Under the pieces are notes generated by a model. It did no database searches and was not told where the DNA came from. It saw only the letters and a list, made by a program, of their open reading frames with translations. The translations under genes were made by a program, and so were the position numbers. Positions 7,746 through 15,543 of a stretch of 45,370 nt of DNA are shown here, in pieces (positions within the stretch are counted from its first letter, which is position 1; every line of letters begins with the position of its first letter). This DNA comes from Thermodesulfovibrionales bacterium (GTDB taxonomy: Bacteria; Nitrospirota; Thermodesulfovibrionia; Thermodesulfovibrionales; SM23-35). The stretch spans positions 1 through 45,370 of the forward strand of contig JAVHLL010000024.1 of NCBI GenBank assembly GCA_031082155.1, read 5' to 3'.

Positions 7746-8611
7746 ACGGCGGAATGAAAAAATCACCCCTGAAGATTTACTGGAAAAGGCTCAGGCAGAA
7801 TAAGCTGGCCTTCACCGGCGGCGTGATGGTGCTGGTCCTCTTCCTTGTCGCGGCTTTTGCGTCGATATTCTCTCCCTATGACCCGAACGAAATCGACAGG
7901 CACAATATCCTGAATCCCCCAAGCCTTACTCATCCGCTCGGTACCGATGAACTCGGCAGAGACATCATGAGCAGAATGGTATGGGGTTCCCGCATTTCCC
8001 TTGCCGTAGGATTTGTGGCAGTAGGCATCGCTACCCTGATAGGCATCCTGCTCGGTTCACTTGCAGGGTATTATGGAGGCTGGGCCGAGAGAATCATCAT
8101 GCGGTTTATCGATATTATGCTTTCGATCCCCACATTTTTTCTGATCCTCGCAGTTATTGCATTCATAGGCCCCAGCATCTGGAATATCATGGTAATCATA
8201 GGGCTCACCTCCTGGATGGGTGTGGCGCGTCTTGTGAGAGCAGAGTTCCTCACCCTGAAGGAGAGAGAATATGTCCTCGCTGCGAGGGCGCTCGGCGTGA
8301 GCGACCTGATGATCATTCTGAAACATATCATGGTCAACAGCCTGGCCCCGGTATTTGTCTCCGCGATTCTCGGTGTGGCGAGCGCCATCCTTGTAGAATC
8401 AGCTTTGAGTTTCCTGGGGTTGGGCGTACAGCCGCCGACCCCGAGCTGGGGGAATATCCTTACGTCGGGCAAGGATAACATCGAGATTGCATGGTGGCTT
8501 TCGGTATTCCCGGGACTGGCGATCCTGATAACCGTGATGAGTTACAACCTGTTCGGCGAAGGGCTAAGGGATGCGATCGACCCCAGATTGTGGGGGACCG
8601 GGGAGTCGTAG
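7742..8611 (+). CDS. Peptide ABC transporter permease (DppC/OppC family)
   Basis: Second inner-membrane permease, 289 residues. It has an N-terminal cytoplasmic tail and one membrane segment, then the [20 protein letters not shown] motif typical of DppC/OppC. The permease core carries an EAA loop ([20 protein letters not shown]) and ends in a GLRDAIDPR-type tail. ATGA overlap with the upstream permease indicates translational coupling. An internal ATG at 7754 is an alternative start. No ATPase follows; the unit stops 12 bp before convergent pyrE. Confidence 0.93.
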   Translation: MNGGMKKSPLKIYWKRLRQNKLAFTGGVMVLVLFLVAAFASIFSPYDPNEIDRHNILNPPSLTHPLGTDELGRDIMSRMVWGSRISLAVGFVAVGIATLIGILLGSLAGYYGGWAERIIMRFIDIMLSIPTFFLILAVIAFIGPSIWNIMVIIGLTSWMGVARLVRAEFLTLKEREYVLAARALGVSDLMIILKHIMVNSLAPVFVSAILGVASAILVESALSFLGLGVQPPTPSWGNILTSGKDNIEIAWWLSVFPGLAILITVMSYNLFGEGLRDAIDPRLWGTGES

Positions 8612-8623
8612 GTTGCCGACTAT

Positions 8624-9184
8624 TTAAAGGACATTCTTGTAGTGCTCCATTACCTCATCTCTTGTGAGAACCGTATCGAGCTTGTATCCAAGTGCCTCAA
8701 CAGCCTCCCGGCCTCCTTCCTGCCTGTCGATGAGGGCGATCACTTTTCTTATCTCGAGGCCTGCTTCTTTCACTCTCGTGATAGCCTCGATGGTTGATTT
8801 GCCTGTGGTGATGACATCATCAATAATCACAACCTTATCTCCCGATGATATATTCCCTTCAATCCACATCATGGTCCCGTGGGATTTCGGGCTCTTCCGG
8901 ACGACAAACGCCGCGATAGGTTTGCCTTTGAGATATGAGGTATACGAAACTGCATTCGCGATAGGGTCGGCTCCGAGAGTGAGCCCGCCTACGCCCTGAA
9001 TATCGAGGTCCTGGATGATTTCAAATACGGTATTTCCTATCAGGTACATACCTTCCGGATGGAGGGTCACTGCCTTGCAGTTGAAGTAATAGTTGCTCAT
9101 CCTGCCGGATACCAGCTTGAACACGGGCTCCTCGCTGTATTTAAATGCCTTTTCTATGATGAGTTCAATCAGCCGTTCTTTCAT
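8624..9184 (-). CDS. pyrE: Orotate phosphoribosyltransferase
   Basis: PyrE joins orotate to PRPP to give OMP, the fifth step of pyrimidine synthesis. The 186-residue protein has the PRPP-binding motif VVIIDDVITTGKST and the flexible catalytic loop with the RKSPKSHGTMMWIEG sequence. The start is supported by GGGAG seven bases upstream of the ATG. It lies 20 bp after the PIN toxin gene on the same strand, so it may be co-transcribed with a toxin-antitoxin pair. It is 18 kb away from the pyrR-pyrB-pyrC-carAB operon and has no visible PyrR site. Confidence 0.95.
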   Translation of the reverse strand: MKERLIELIIEKAFKYSEEPVFKLVSGRMSNYYFNCKAVTLHPEGMYLIGNTVFEIIQDLDIQGVGGLTLGADPIANAVSYTSYLKGKPIAAFVVRKSPKSHGTMMWIEGNISSGDKVVIIDDVITTGKSTIEAITRVKEAGLEIRKVIALIDRQEGGREAVEALGYKLDTVLTRDEVMEHYKNVL

Positions 9185-9203
9185 GATTCACTCCCAAAAA
9201 ATT

Positions 9204-9617
9204 TCAGGTTGTTTCAGTTCTGAAAATATGCAAAAAATCTGCGACCCTTGCAACGCCGATACCTTCAAAGTCCTTCAACGAAAGAAGATGTTTATCACCT
9301 GTTACAATCAGATCTGAATTGCACACTCTGGCGCATTCAAGAATTCTGTTATCAGGCATATCTTTCAAAAGTGTAATACGAATATCAGGCTTCATTACTG
9401 TCGCAACCCTGCTGATATATTTAAGCAGTTCAACAATATTTTTTTCTTCCCACAGAAATTTGTCTCTCAGCTTCCTGGCAAGTTCTGTGAGCATCGATAC
9501 CGATGTGAAAAGTTCTACTTTTCCTCTGACTGCCAGCAGCAGGGCGGTTTCCTCCTTGCTGTGGGGAGAGGTGAATGCCGAAATATACCCATTAGTATCA
9601 AAAACAAGGCGAAGCAT
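9204..9617 (-). CDS. PIN-domain toxin (VapC-like, COG1569-type)
   Basis: Predicted PIN-fold ribonuclease of 137 residues, the toxin of a type II toxin-antitoxin pair. Acidic residues of the Mg-binding site are in place: Asp7 (VFDTNGYISAF), Glu45 (MLTELARKL), Asp89 (DMPDNRILE) and Asp108 (VTGDKHLL). The NRILECA and TGDKHLL text is typical of the 'putative toxin component, PIN family' group. Its ATG shares one base with the stop codon of the ribbon-helix-helix gene (TAATG), a translational-coupling arrangement usual for such pairs. The target RNA is unknown. Confidence 0.88.
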   Translation of the reverse strand: MLRLVFDTNGYISAFTSPHSKEETALLLAVRGKVELFTSVSMLTELARKLRDKFLWEEKNIVELLKYISRVATVMKPDIRITLLKDMPDNRILECARVCNSDLIVTGDKHLLSLKDFEGIGVARVADFLHIFRTETT

Positions 9618-9862
9618 TAACGGCCTTCAAAAACAAGCTTTTCAATATCTTTTTCCGTCAATTTCATCTCTTTCGCTTTTTTGAACCCATATCGCTGCAG
9701 AGTGAAGAATTCCTCTTCGAGTTTATCCTGCCTGTAGAGGCGAAACATCTCCCTGAAAAGCTGACTTTTTGTCTCCCCCTTTGCTTTTGCGAGACTCTCG
9801 TATTCCCGGGCAATATCAGGGGGAAGAGAGACAGTCATTGCCACGCGTTTTCTCGTCGGCAT
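9617..9862 (-). CDS. Ribbon-helix-helix antitoxin
   Basis: An 81-residue DNA-binding protein. Residues about 8-40 (MTVSLPPDIAREYESLAKAK, then KSQLFREMFRLY) form a classic ribbon-helix-helix: a basic beta strand and two helices. The charged C-terminal half is the likely toxin-binding part. I start at the ATG (9862), which has GGAGG (9871-9875 on the plus coordinate) eight bases upstream; a GTG three codons earlier lies inside that ribosome binding site. It overlaps the PIN toxin by one base. The inverted repeat just upstream is the likely autoregulatory operator. Confidence 0.87.
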   Translation of the reverse strand: MPTRKRVAMTVSLPPDIAREYESLAKAKGETKSQLFREMFRLYRQDKLEEEFFTLQRYGFKKAKEMKLTEKDIEKLVFEGR

Positions 9863-9878
9863 ATCAAACACCTCCTAT

Positions 9879-9897
9879 GGTATTACCATATAATACC
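9879..9897 (-). promoter_or_regulatory. Inverted-repeat operator/promoter of the toxin-antitoxin pair
   Basis: GGTATTA (9879-9885) and TAATACC (9891-9897) are perfect 7-bp arms around a 5-bp spacer, 16 bp upstream of the antitoxin ATG. The sequence also contains TATTAT-type -10 text on the minus strand. The position and symmetry fit binding by the ribbon-helix-helix antitoxin and autorepression; this is inferred. Confidence 0.6.
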
Positions 9898-10135
9898 ACA
9901 GAATGAATGAAACCTGAAACAGATTGTGCGATCTTTCAGGAAATGAGAACCCTCAGGGTAAAAACGCTCTTTGCGTTCGACCCGAATTTTGTAGAATTCC
10001 AGTGAACGTGGGATAGACGGTCTTGGGTTATTCCCGCAGTTGTCCTGAAGCGGTAAGGCTGTTTAGACAATTGGCCTGCTTTCAGGCATCGACTGAACTA
10101 TGATAGTCTATAGACAAATTAATCGGGAGTTAAGA

Positions 10136-10603
10136 ATGAATAAGAATGATATATTGCGAACATTACGGTACGCTCTGAATATTAACGATTCAACAATGAT
10201 CGGAATATTCAAACTGACTGATCATGAAATTGAACAATCCACTTTAACCGACCTTCTTAAAAAGGAAGACGAAGAAGGCTTTGTTCTTTGCCGTGATGAT
10301 GTTTTGGGGTATTTTTTGGACGGATTAATTTTACAGAAAAGAGGCAGGAAAGAAGTGAAACCGGGTGAGACAAGAGAATCAGACTCACGGCTGACAAATA
10401 ATACCATATTGAAAAAACTGAGAATTGCCCTGGAGTTGAAAGAGGATGATATGCTCGCGATATTAAAACTGGGCGATGTCTACCTATCAAAATCTGAACT
10501 CACGGCATTATTTAGAAAAGAAGGGAATAAAAACTACAAAGAATGCGGTGATCAGTTTCTCAGGAAATTCCTGAAAGGCCTTTCCCTTCGTTATAGAACT
10601 TGA
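10136..10603 (+). CDS. DUF1456 (YehS-like) protein
   Basis: A 155-residue cytoplasmic protein made of two homologous halves of about 70 residues. The first starts MNKNDILRTLRYALNIND and the second NNTILKKLRIALELKEDD. Each half ends in an acidic-basic segment (KKEDEEGFVLCRDDVLGYFL; KNYKECGDQFLRKFLKGL). This is the DUF1456/YehS family, whose biochemical role is not established. The ATG at 10136 has GGGAG six bases upstream and aligns with the family N-terminus; a frame extension to 10100 lacks support. It is monocistronic, with a T-tract hairpin 90 bp after the stop. Confidence 0.9.
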   Translation: MNKNDILRTLRYALNINDSTMIGIFKLTDHEIEQSTLTDLLKKEDEEGFVLCRDDVLGYFLDGLILQKRGRKEVKPGETRESDSRLTNNTILKKLRIALELKEDDMLAILKLGDVYLSKSELTALFRKEGNKNYKECGDQFLRKFLKGLSLRYRT

Positions 10604-10692
10604 TAGCTGCTCGGAAAATAATTGTATCTGATAAAATAATCGGGCCCGTGATTCTTATGAACCACAGGCCCTTTGGTTAAGTTTCCGCAACC

Positions 10693-10713
10693 GAGGACTC
10701 AGCCTCTTTTTTT
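10693..10713 (+). terminator. Intrinsic terminator after the DUF1456 gene
   Basis: GAGG (10693-10696) and CCTC (10703-10706) form a short stem with a six-base loop, followed at once by seven T. A longer GC-rich hairpin (GGGCC 10642-10646 with GGCCC 10667-10671) lies just upstream and may add to it. The stem is short, so the call is tentative. Confidence 0.45.
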
Positions 10714-10797
10714 AAATTACTCTATGGCTCAATGAAAGTCAATAGGAGATCCATAAGAGTCACGAACGGCAAGTCTCTTTTTTAATCGTGTTCCAAA

Positions 10798-11784
10798 TTA
10801 GTATAAATGACAGGAGATGAGCCTTCCGGAGATTTCTCTCAACCCAGGAATTACTTTATCGCATGGCTCGAATTTTTTCGGGCACCGGGGATGGAACGGG
10901 CATCCGGAAGGGATCGCTATCGGGCTCGGCACATCGGCGTCAAGGCGATGAGTCATCTGTTCAGCCTCTGATGAGCCTGAGAAGCCATACTCCTCGCCTC
11001 GCACCCTGAGCTTTGGGGCGGATGAGAGCAGCAGGTTCGTATACGGATGCATTGGTTTTCTGAACAGTTCCTCGGTCTTTGCGTGCTCAACAATTTTCCC
11101 GAGATACATCACCGCGATCTCGTCACTGAAGTACTGGACTACCCGAAGGTCGTGGCTGATAAACAGGAAAGAAATATTCGATTGTTTCTGGAGCTGCTGG
11201 AGGATGTTCAGTATCTGTGCCTGTATCGATACGTCAAGTGCGGAGAGCGGCTCATCGGCAACGATCAGCTTCGGAGATACGGCAAGCGCCCGTGCGATAC
11301 ATATCCTCTGCCTCTGGCCGCCGCTGAATTCGTGGGGATAGCGGGTGAGGACATCGTCATCGAGGCCGACGCTCTTGAGAAGGTCAGTGACTTTATCCCT
11401 GATTTCGGATCTTTTCACAATATGATGAACCTTCAATGGTTCAGATACGGTGTCCAGAACGGTCATCCTCGGGTTCAGCGAGGCAAAGGGGTCCTGGAAG
11501 ATTATCTGGACCGATTTCCTGAAGGCCTTTAAAGAGTCTTTTCTCAGCTCCTGTATTTCCCTGCCCTGAAAGGAGATATTCCCTGAAGTGGGAGGCAATA
11601 ACCGGAGGATAAGCCGGGCCACAGTGGACTTTCCCGATCCACTTTCGCCTACAAGTGCAAATACGCTCCCCTCGTTTACCGAAAAGGTTACTCCGTCGAC
11701 AGCTCTGAGCAGTTCCTGCTCAGCAAAAAGCTTCCTTTTGACCGGGAAATGTTTCTTAAGGTCAACAATATCTAGGAAACCCAC
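10798..11784 (-). CDS. Peptide ABC transporter ATPase (DppF/OppF family)
   Basis: Cytoplasmic ATPase of 328 residues that energises a di/oligopeptide importer. It has Walker A GESGSGKS, signature FSGGQRQRICIARAL, Walker B LIVADEPLSALD, and the C-terminal oligopeptide-type extension with a Cys-rich GCPFHPRCPKKFEPC segment. The start is GTG (11784) with GGAGGAG six bases upstream; it overlaps the paired ATPase gene by 13 bp. No permease or binding protein lies in this operon. The natural partners are the binding protein and permeases at 5109-8611 on the plus strand. Confidence 0.93.
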   Translation of the reverse strand: MGFLDIVDLKKHFPVKRKLFAEQELLRAVDGVTFSVNEGSVFALVGESGSGKSTVARLILRLLPPTSGNISFQGREIQELRKDSLKAFRKSVQIIFQDPFASLNPRMTVLDTVSEPLKVHHIVKRSEIRDKVTDLLKSVGLDDDVLTRYPHEFSGGQRQRICIARALAVSPKLIVADEPLSALDVSIQAQILNILQQLQKQSNISFLFISHDLRVVQYFSDEIAVMYLGKIVEHAKTEELFRKPMHPYTNLLLSSAPKLRVRGEEYGFSGSSEAEQMTHRLDADVPSPIAIPSGCPFHPRCPKKFEPCDKVIPGLREISGRLISCHLY

Positions 11785-12740
11785 TCAATCTCCTCCGACC
11801 GGATGCACCGGGCAAAATGGCCCTGCCTGATCTCTCTCAGCGCCGGTTCTTCCCTGGTGCATTCCGGGAGCATATAGGTGCATCTGTCAGAAAACTTGCA
11901 TCCCGGAGGAAGTCTGTCTGGTCTTGGTACAGTGCCCGGGATTGGTTTCAATGCAAGCCCCCTCCTTTTCGGAAGCGACTCCAGAAGCCCTATTGCATAA
12001 GGATGCTTTGGGTCTGCGAGAAGGTCCCGGACGCTTGAAAGCTCCACAATCCTGCCTGCATACATAATCGCGGCCTGCTCCGCATTTTCGGCGATCACCC
12101 CAATATCATGAGTTATCAGCAGCATGGCCATTTTTCTCTGTTCCCTGAGTGTTCTGAGCAGCTCCAGTATCTGAGCCTGTATCGTCACGTCAAGGGCTGT
12201 TGTCGGTTCGTCGGCAATAAGGAGCGAGGGATTGCAGGCAATTGCCATTGCGATCATGACTCTCTGCCTCATGCCGCCGGACATCTGATGGGGATATTCC
12301 CGGATCCTGATTTCGGGTGAGGGAATTTTTACTGCCCGGAGCAACGCAACAGTTTGTGAGAAGGCTTCTTTATTGGTGACACCCATGTGAGTGGTGAGGA
12401 CCTCTGCGATCTGGTACCCGATGGTCAGAACCGGATTGAGCGAGGTCATGGGTTCCTGAAAGATCATCGAAATCTCTTTTCCCCTCAGCTTTCTCATCGA
12501 TTCCCTGTCAAGACCGAGCAGGTTATTCTTCTGAAAAATGATTTTCCCTTCCGCGTAGGCATTATGAGGGAGGATTCCCATGACGGCATGTGCAGTGAGG
12601 CTTTTCCCGCATCCACTCTCTCCAACAAGGCCGAAGACCTGTGCTTCTTCAATCGTGAAATCGAGGGAAGAAACTACCTTAACTGGCTTATTCGAAGACC
12701 TGAAGGATATTTCAAGGTCCCTTACTTCAAGGAGGGACAC
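11772..12740 (-). CDS. Peptide ABC transporter ATPase (DppD/OppD family)
   Basis: First of the two ATPases, 322 residues, with Walker A GESGCGKS, signature MSGGMRQRVMIAMAIA, Walker B LLIADEPTTALD, the NPVLTIGYQIAEVL segment typical of the D subunit, and a C-terminal Cys-containing GCKFSDRCTYMLPEC stretch. The start is GTG at 12740, six bases after the TPR gene stop, with no good Shine-Dalgarno, so translation probably depends on coupling. With the next gene it forms the D/F pair needed by the transporter. Confidence 0.93.
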   Translation of the reverse strand: MSLLEVRDLEISFRSSNKPVKVVSSLDFTIEEAQVFGLVGESGCGKSLTAHAVMGILPHNAYAEGKIIFQKNNLLGLDRESMRKLRGKEISMIFQEPMTSLNPVLTIGYQIAEVLTTHMGVTNKEAFSQTVALLRAVKIPSPEIRIREYPHQMSGGMRQRVMIAMAIACNPSLLIADEPTTALDVTIQAQILELLRTLREQRKMAMLLITHDIGVIAENAEQAAIMYAGRIVELSSVRDLLADPKHPYAIGLLESLPKRRGLALKPIPGTVPRPDRLPPGCKFSDRCTYMLPECTREEPALREIRQGHFARCIRSEEIEWVS

Positions 12741-12746
12741 CGCGGG

Positions 12747-13448
12747 TTATTTTACCTCTTTTTTTAGAAGCTTCAGATATGCATCCGCTTCTTTCAGATT
12801 GGGGTTCTGTTCCAGGGCCTTCTCCCATTCCTCGAATGCCAGGCCCGTGAGTCCTTTCATGTAATAGCTCAGGCCGAGCTGAACCCATGCAGGACCATAA
12901 TGCTTATTGATTTCCTTTGCCTTTACGAAATACGGAATGGCTTCATCAACCAGACCCTTGTTTCTCAGCGCAATGCCGAGCTTGGTATGGACATCGGGAA
13001 GGCGGGCGAACATCTTGATGGCTTTTCTATATTCTTCTATTGCCTCATCATTCATCCCGAACTCGAGATAGATGTTGCCGACTTTATAATGTTCGTTGGC
13101 GATTTTCCCGGCGATGAAAGGGTCCATTGCAGTAGGCGTAGGATGGGCGACCTGGGCCGCGTGGGAAAAGACCTCCTGGCCTTTCTTGAATTCTCCCATG
13201 TTGTTGTAAGTGATCGCGAGGTTCAGTGAGGCTTCCGTGTAGTTCGGATTCAGTTCGAGAGCCTTTTTGAAATATTCCGAAGCACCCTTGAGATCACCCC
13301 TGTGATGTGCGATGATGCCGAGTTTGTTGTGCACATCGGCATAATGGGGGTGGGTGCTGACGATATTTTTCAAAAGGGGTTCGGCTTCCGGGTATTTACC
13401 GGCATCGAAAAGTTCTATCGCGCGTTCGTATATATCCTGTAGTTCCAT
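12747..13448 (-). CDS. TPR-repeat protein
   Basis: A 233-residue protein built almost wholly of tetratricopeptide repeats, about six. Clear units include HPHYADVHNKLGIIAHHRGD, NPNYTEASLNLAITYNNMG, and AKEINKHYGPAWVQLGLSYY. No signal peptide or membrane segment is seen, so it is a cytoplasmic protein-protein interaction scaffold. It is the first gene of the unit with the two transporter ATPases (six-base gap). A near-consensus promoter ends ten bases before its ATG and no Shine-Dalgarno is present, pointing to a leaderless mRNA. The partner is unknown. Confidence 0.85.
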   Translation of the reverse strand: MELQDIYERAIELFDAGKYPEAEPLLKNIVSTHPHYADVHNKLGIIAHHRGDLKGASEYFKKALELNPNYTEASLNLAITYNNMGEFKKGQEVFSHAAQVAHPTPTAMDPFIAGKIANEHYKVGNIYLEFGMNDEAIEEYRKAIKMFARLPDVHTKLGIALRNKGLVDEAIPYFVKAKEINKHYGPAWVQLGLSYYMKGLTGLAFEEWEKALEQNPNLKEADAYLKLLKKEVK

Positions 13449-13458
13449 TAGATTATGA

Positions 13459-13488
13459 AGTATAGGGAGTAAAAGAATTGTTTGTCAA
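13459..13488 (-). promoter_or_regulatory. Promoter of the TPR-dppD-dppF unit
   Basis: On the minus strand, TTGACA (13483-13488) and TATACT (13459-13464) are 18 nt apart. The -10 ends ten bases before the ATG at 13448, so the transcript would begin almost at the start codon. Confidence 0.65.
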
Positions 13489-13491
13489 GGG

Positions 13492-13521
13492 ATCCGGGAG
13501 ATGATTGTCAAACTCCCGGAT
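13492..13521. promoter_or_regulatory. 9-bp inverted repeat between divergent genes
   Basis: ATCCGGGAG (13492-13500) and CTCCCGGAT (13513-13521) are perfect inverted arms with a 12-bp spacer. It lies directly upstream of the -35 box of the TPR promoter and 20 bp before the plus-strand gene at 13541. It could be an operator serving both directions, or a small repeat; no regulator is identified. Confidence 0.4.
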
Positions 13522-13540
13522 ATCCTGTAAGGTGTATAGT

Positions 13541-13927
13541 ATGCGTACGATTTTCAAGTATCTTAAATTTGGCACCTTTCTGCTTCAAAAAAAGCTGATC
13601 ACTGAGATGGACATCATCAATGCGCGGTTTTTGCAAGTCAAGAACAACCGCAGGATTGGAGAAATCGCGAAAACGAAAGGCTGGCTCACTGATAACGACA
13701 TCCACCGTATTGTGATCATTCAGGAGGATACCTATGAAAAATTCGGCGTGATCGCTGTCGGGGAGAAGTTTCTCTCGCGGGCGCAGGTTGAGATACTCCT
13801 GCAAGAACAGAAAGATTCTTACCTCTATTTCGGTGAGGCGCTCGTGAAAATAGGGATTATTACTGAAGCACAGCTCATAGAGGAACTCAAGGAATTTAAC
13901 CGCCTGAAGCTTGAAGCATCAGATTAA
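13541..13927 (+). CDS. Small protein with two GspE-N (MshEN)-like repeats
   Basis: A 128-residue protein containing two similar helical units. Each has a G-x-x-L-x-x-x-x-L-I-T/L core followed by a Q-rich helix: FGTFLLQKKLITEMDIINAR...RIGEIAKTKGWLTDNDIHRI and FLSRAQVEILLQEQ...FGEALVKIGIITEAQLIEEL. This pattern recalls the N-terminal domain of type II secretion/type IV pilus ATPases (GspE/MshE), which can bind c-di-GMP, here without any ATPase. I start at the ATG at 13541 (AAGGTG upstream); a TTG 12 codons earlier overlaps the inverted repeat. It diverges from the TPR gene and ends 10 bp before convergent ubiE. Function unknown; the family link is a pattern match. Confidence 0.6.
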   Translation: MRTIFKYLKFGTFLLQKKLITEMDIINARFLQVKNNRRIGEIAKTKGWLTDNDIHRIVIIQEDTYEKFGVIAVGEKFLSRAQVEILLQEQKDSYLYFGEALVKIGIITEAQLIEELKEFNRLKLEASD

Positions 13928-13937
13928 CCTTCCCCTT

Positions 13938-14708
13938 TTATTCTTTTCTCCCCCGGTGTATTGCGACTATTCCACCAGCCAGATGTCTGTAGCCGACATC
14001 CTTCCATCCTGCCGATTCAATTGTCCTGCAGAGTTCGCGGGGGGAGGGGAAATCTTTGATCGTCTTGCCCAGATACCGGTATGCGTCGGGGTCTGATCCG
14101 AGAAGGAGAGAGACAAGCGGTACGAACTTTAAAAGGTAGAAAGAATAAATTTTTCTGAAGAATGCATTCGCGGGCTGGCTGAATTCAAGGCAGACAAAGC
14201 AGCCTCCAGGCCTGGTCACGCGGTAGAATTCCTGCAATGCCTTGTGCCTGTTGTTGATGTTTCTCAGGCCGAAGGTGATTGTGACCGCGTTGAATTCTTC
14301 ATCACTATACGGAAGTTGTTCGGCATCTGCTTCACGGAAGGTGAGGCGGTCGTTCAGTCCTGCCTGTGTGCTTTTTTTCTCTGCAATCTCGAGAAGCCGG
14401 GGGGAGAAATCAACGCCATGAACCCGGACATTTCCCCCCCAGAATTTGCATAGCTCGATTGCCATGTCTCCCGATCCCGTACATACATCGAGGATCTTCT
14501 CGCAACGCACTCTGCCGGTCTCCTCTGCAACTTTTTTCCGCCACCGGATATCAAGCCCGAGGCTGAGCAGATGATTGAGCAAGTCATACCGCGGGGCGAT
14601 CCGGGAAAACATCCGTGACACTTTGCCCGCATTCCGTTCTTCGTGATCAACGTAGTTGTCTGATGCTATTTTAACAGGGTCTTTTTTCTGAGTTTTGCAC
14701 AATGACAT
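13938..14708 (-). CDS. ubiE: Demethylmenaquinone methyltransferase UbiE/MenG
   Basis: SAM-dependent C-methyltransferase that turns demethylmenaquinone into menaquinone, the last step of the pathway; it works at the membrane surface. In the 256-residue protein the SAM motif is DVCTGSGDMAIEL, the family signature follows (AVTITFGLRNINNRHKAL and YRVTRPGGCFVCLEFSQP), and the C-terminus ends in GGIVAIHRG as in other UbiE proteins. GGGAAG lies eight bases before the ATG. It overlaps the upstream phosphorylase-like gene by 43 bp, suggesting tight coupling. It is the last gene of the menaquinone cluster. Confidence 0.94.
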   Translation of the reverse strand: MSLCKTQKKDPVKIASDNYVDHEERNAGKVSRMFSRIAPRYDLLNHLLSLGLDIRWRKKVAEETGRVRCEKILDVCTGSGDMAIELCKFWGGNVRVHGVDFSPRLLEIAEKKSTQAGLNDRLTFREADAEQLPYSDEEFNAVTITFGLRNINNRHKALQEFYRVTRPGGCFVCLEFSQPANAFFRKIYSFYLLKFVPLVSLLLGSDPDAYRYLGKTIKDFPSPRELCRTIESAGWKDVGYRHLAGGIVAIHRGRKE

Positions 14709-15493
14709 GTTTTTTTCTTCCCACTCATTAGCTTTTTCAGACTCTCAAGAATGATCTTCCCGACATTGAGCGCTTCCTGATAGAAGATATCCTTTAATTC
14801 GGAATGGCTCCAGTCGGGACCGATTCCCTCAGCCCTGTTGACGACAAGATATATGCCGGTGTAACATGCCCCGATTTCCCGCGCGAGATACACTTCGGGA
14901 CAAAGCGTCTGGCCGATGACATCTGCACCGAATAACCCGATCATCTTAACTTCTGCCCTGCTTTCGAAATGCCGGCCGTCAGTCACCGCATACACTCCGC
15001 CATGAATTTTCCGGTCAGGGAAGAGTCCTGCGGCGGTTCGGGCAAGGACTCCGGAGAGGTACGGACAGATGGGGTCCCGCATGATGAGCAGATAGTTGTC
15101 TGAAAGGTGTACGTCCTTGCGCATCGAAAGGTCTATATAGTCATCCGGGATGAAGAAATCGCATAGTCCGAAATCTCTTGCGACGGAGCCGACCCCTCCC
15201 TCTGCAAGGATGGTTTTGACGCCCGCCTTCTCCAGTACCCAAAAGACCTGCCGGGATGCATCTGCACGCTTTACCCCGGCTCGCCAACCGTGCATTTTCA
15301 CGGTAAGCACCAGTTCTCCCTGGACCGAGAAAAGCTTGAACTTGGGGCTGTCTCCGAAGGGTGTCGAAAAAACCTGTTGCCCCAGCACCTTTACTCCCGG
15401 CATCTGCAGCTCCTCGGGAAACCGGATCGAGAAGGTGCCTGAGCCGCCGATAAAGGCTATCTTGGCTTTCGGAATGTGCTGCTTTTTCATCAA
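14666..15493 (-). CDS. Purine nucleoside phosphorylase family 2 (MTAP/MTIP-like); possible futalosine-processing enzyme
   Basis: A 275-residue enzyme of the MTAP/PNP phosphorylase family, which splits a purine nucleoside with phosphate. Visible motifs: phosphate loop GGSGT (16-20), TDGRHFESRAEV (171-182) and DVIGQTLCPEVYLAREIG (191-208). The base-contact segment reads LVVNRAEG (Asn219), where adenosine-type MTAP has TDYD. Asn here is the 6-oxopurine pattern of PNP and of methylthioinosine phosphorylase. Between mqnC and ubiE, it may release hypoxanthine from futalosine in place of MqnB; that is inference, and methylthioinosine is the alternative substrate. The C-terminal tail (Lys/Cys rich) overlaps ubiE. 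The gap to mqnC holds a palindromic repeat. Confidence 0.85.
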   Translation of the reverse strand: MMKKQHIPKAKIAFIGGSGTFSIRFPEELQMPGVKVLGQQVFSTPFGDSPKFKLFSVQGELVLTVKMHGWRAGVKRADASRQVFWVLEKAGVKTILAEGGVGSVARDFGLCDFFIPDDYIDLSMRKDVHLSDNYLLIMRDPICPYLSGVLARTAAGLFPDRKIHGGVYAVTDGRHFESRAEVKMIGLFGADVIGQTLCPEVYLAREIGACYTGIYLVVNRAEGIGPDWSHSELKDIFYQEALNVGKIILESLKKLMSGKKKTCHCAKLRKKTLLK

Positions 15494-15543
15494 TTATCTT
15501 AACTCGTGGTTTAAACGTGCCAATCGTTTTTATATTTTTTGTC

